Below are positions 61,435-64,000 of a DNA stretch of 64,000 nt, one piece after another. A program made the translations under genes and the position numbers. The stretch is from contig CM056586.1 of NCBI GenBank assembly GCA_029721435.1, forward strand, positions 70,023,679 to 70,087,678. The letters are read 5' to 3'. The notes under the pieces were generated by a model that saw only the letters and a program-made list of their open reading frames with translations, had not been told where the DNA came from and did no database searches. The stretch is from Gymnothorax reevesii (lineage: Eukaryota; Chordata; Actinopteri; Anguilliformes; Muraenidae). How positions within the stretch are numbered: position 1 is the stretch's first letter; each line of letters begins with the position of its first letter.

Positions 61435-63439
61435 CTGTGTATCAGAGGAAGGATTCACCACAACCACTGCACAGAGCAGGGAGAGAAGAGAGGGGAGACG
61501 CACAGGTCGGAAACGCTGGGACATCAGCGACACGCGACTCAAGTCACCTCCAGCAGGGAAAGGAAGTAAACCGCCATCCTTCCTTAGAAATCTTGGACCA
61601 GGTAGCAATGCGCTTGAAAGAGCAGTACTGAGAACTCAGCGCTCGGATTGAAATGGGGCTCAGCGCTGCCGCGAAATAAAACCTGACAAATGGACCTTCC
61701 ATCACAATGACATCACTTAGAAACCTTCAAGCGCTGGGCTCAGTGAGCTAAATTGGGTTTAACCTGGCCTCAGCTGATTGAAGACATCAGCACTTCTTGA
61801 AAATGTTTTGATTAAATGAGTGGTTTTAATACAATTTAGCTTGGGATATATAATTCTTAATACTTTTTTATGAACATTTGTCATACTGTCCACATTTTTT
61901 TGGAAATGGGCTTGTATAATCATTTTCTTGTTAGTGGCCTTTTTTCATTTTTTAATTCTAGCATTACATAACATTTTCAGGTTTCCCCTGTACTCTGAAG
62001 GTGTAATTTGAAATGTAGTTTTCTGATCTCTTCCTTTCTACTCTGGTAATTTTCAATATCATAACAATTGCAGTTCAAATATTAAAAACTCTACTTTTTA
62101 ATAATCATTCCTGTACATAGCCATTCAGAGGCATATGGATGCATTTTTTCTCCATAATGGCTTTTAATTGATCGGAGAAACAGGTAACAAATTCATAACA
62201 TTAAAAATGTGTGATTGCGGTTTGAAATGCTCTGTCTAAGTAAGACTGCGAGGCCTGATTTTCACCAGCTATAACTCTTATGTTGTGACAACACTGTGTG
62301 CAACCCCACCCACACCCACCTGTGCTAATGAGAAACCCCCGCTGCAGAAGCTAAACATATCTTTCAATGTTTCAGCTGAAACTCTTGCACACAATCATTT
62401 ATAAAGATCAATTTTGGTTTAAAAATGGCTAAACGTGATCAGCTTCCATTCTCTTCAAACTTAATCCAGCTGGGTTTGAGAAATGAAAGCCATCCAGTGT
62501 GCGAGTTTCGCAACAATCTGAAAATTTCCCAGAATTTCAACCACCCTATTGAAACTGACTGCGATCTGGGTTTAACCAGGATATAACGAGAAGTTAAAGG
62601 CCCAGATGCACAACTGCTCAAGCGACCAAGTACATTAGAGTCTCTGGTTTGAGAAACAGATGCTTCACTGGCTCCAAGATGGCAGCTTCTCTGAGTAGCA
62701 CTCATTAGCACATCAGCCTCTGCAACAGTAAAGAGATCACGCTGGGATGCTGGCTGTATCAGCAGTTTCCAATAAAAATGGCAGTTGGCAGCAGTCTACA
62801 GACCAAACATACTCTGAAAGCATCAGTTCAGGGACTCGCAGAAACTGATGCTTTATTAATAGACCAAAATATTTTTGTTTCAAGGTCATTCTGCCAAGGT
62901 GAAAGGGAATAATTTTTACTAAGAGTCAACAGGCACGCCTATGGAGCCTGACATCAAGGTTATGGTGTTAATACTTTGAGATATGCAGCAGATATAATTT
63001 TAAAGGTTAAGGACATTGTCATGAGGTTAAAGGTCAAATCCAGAACAAGGAAAAGTTCAGTGCCCTCCCATAGGGATGCATCTTCATTGCAATGAAGGAA
63101 CAAAGTCATTAGACTTTGGGTCAGATGGGTCATGGAAGGTAAACAGAAATTAAGTCCCATAAAAATTGCATGAGAGATAAAATTAGATGGGATATACATG
63201 ATTAATTGGAGTTGTGATGCCACTGCATTATATCCAAAAATAATCAATGAGGTTGTTTATAATCAGTCTGAATATGCAAATTAGGTAAATATTAGACACA
63301 ATCAGAAAAATGATAAATTCTCACCAACCTTTATGGTGATTTACTGCTGTCATTAAGCAGTAAGCCATGATTAAGAAACATGCAATTTTAATAATTTTTT
63401 GTCAAGGAAACCTAAATTATAAGTTTAATTTTGCAGGAC
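61435..63439. other. gpr155 intron sequence, no exon recognised
   Basis: No minus-strand segment with family resemblance and proper splice sites was found. A frame at 62439-62711 has no recognised homology. Confidence 0.4.
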
Positions 63440-64000
63440 TGCCTTTAACTTTGATCATGGCGTGCGCTCTTCGTGGCATTGTTTCAAAAATCTCATGCAA
63501 AATCACAACATTCATTTCCAACCTAAGTTGCATTCATTTTTGGCTGAAGTCTCATATTCACGATGGGAAAGTCAAACCACTCTGTAAAGCCGTCTCTCTC
63601 CAGCGCATCCCAAAGACTTTCAGCTGGTTAAGGCCAGGACCCTTGAGGTGCCCAAATCATGTGTAAAAATGATCCCTCATGCATGCCAAGTCCTGCTTTC
63701 ACAACAGGAGCCCGATGAATCTAGCAATTGTCATGCAGGAATACGCCTCTGTCTTCATGGATGATAAAATCCATTGATGGTAAAATCTGGTCATTCAGAA
63801 CATTCTGTTGACTTCACTTTATTGCTGGATCATGTTGCTCAGCCCAGACCTGACCAACTGAAGCAACCCCAGGTCATAACACTGCCTCCAGAGGGCTGTA
63901 CAGTAGGGCGCTATGCATGACGAGTGCATCGCCTCATGGACTTCCTTTCTTACCCTGATGGGCCCATTACACTGGAATAAGTTAATTAAGACTTAGACCG
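63440..64000 (-). mobile_element. Tc1-like transposon fragment, cut by window edge
   Basis: Minus strand carries Tc1 C-terminal-region phrases, such as CAGCTGAAAGTCTTTGGGATGC (reverse of 63608-63629) and TTATGACCTGGGGTTGCTTC (reverse of about 63861-63880), the same phrases seen in the plus-strand copy at 33590-35735. Broken by stops. The 5' part of the element lies beyond the window. Confidence 0.8.

Noticed and set aside
61144..61608. 154-residue minus-strand frame overlapping the gpr155 exon
   Set aside because: Wrong frame. The DEP domain is read in another frame with a proper splice acceptor.
62439..62711. 90-residue minus-strand frame considered as an upstream gpr155 exon
   Set aside because: The sequence does not resemble GPR155, and no acceptor/donor pair frames it.

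Overview
The window is vertebrate nuclear DNA, almost certainly from a ray-finned fish. Coding exons are short and separated by GT-AG introns. Intergenic DNA is AT-rich and holds Tc1-like, hAT-like and piggyBac-like elements, SINEs and LINE fragments of kinds common in fish. The species cannot be named from the sequence alone.

Four protein-coding genes can be built from start to end or in part: sp9 (+), cir1 (-), scrn3 (+) and the last exon of gpr155 (-). As I recall the human map, order and orientation match chromosome 2q31 (SP9, CIR1, SCRN3, GPR155), so this is a conserved syntenic block. The cir1 model has ten exons and gives 448 codons plus stop with every splice phase matching. The scrn3 model has seven coding exons and gives 418 codons plus stop. 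sp9 has two coding exons (7 + 434 codons).

Layout. 1-14.7 kb: upstream sp9 territory with a Tc1 fragment at the left edge, small inverted-repeat elements and a 5'-truncated L1 tail at 5.5-6.4 kb. 14.7-16.4 kb: sp9. 16.4-23.5 kb: sp9 downstream region with candidate regulatory blocks and a 1.2-kb inverted-terminal-repeat element. 23.5-37.6 kb: cir1 on the minus strand; its 6.3-kb intron 1 is packed with transposons. 37.6-41.3 kb: the divergent cir1/scrn3 promoter interval, which now holds an ORF1-only LINE-like insertion. 41.3-57.4 kb: scrn3, whose introns hold several MITEs, a Tc1 fragment, two SINE copies and a nearly full-length dead Tc1 element. 57.4-64 kb: scrn3 downstream region, the gpr155 terminal DEP-domain exon and another Tc1 fragment at the right edge.

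The genes do not form a pathway. Sp9 is a developmental zinc-finger transcription factor, Cir1 a Notch-pathway corepressor and splicing-associated protein, Scrn3 a secernin-family N-terminal-nucleophile-like protein, and Gpr155 a lysosomal multi-pass protein with a DEP domain. I found no evidence of a new multi-gene system. The most interesting points are a phase-perfect 14-nt microexon in cir1, a SINE nested in a Tc1 element with an imperfect target-site duplication, a three-copy palindromic TTAA-type MITE family, and the ORF1-only retroelement in the shared promoter interval.
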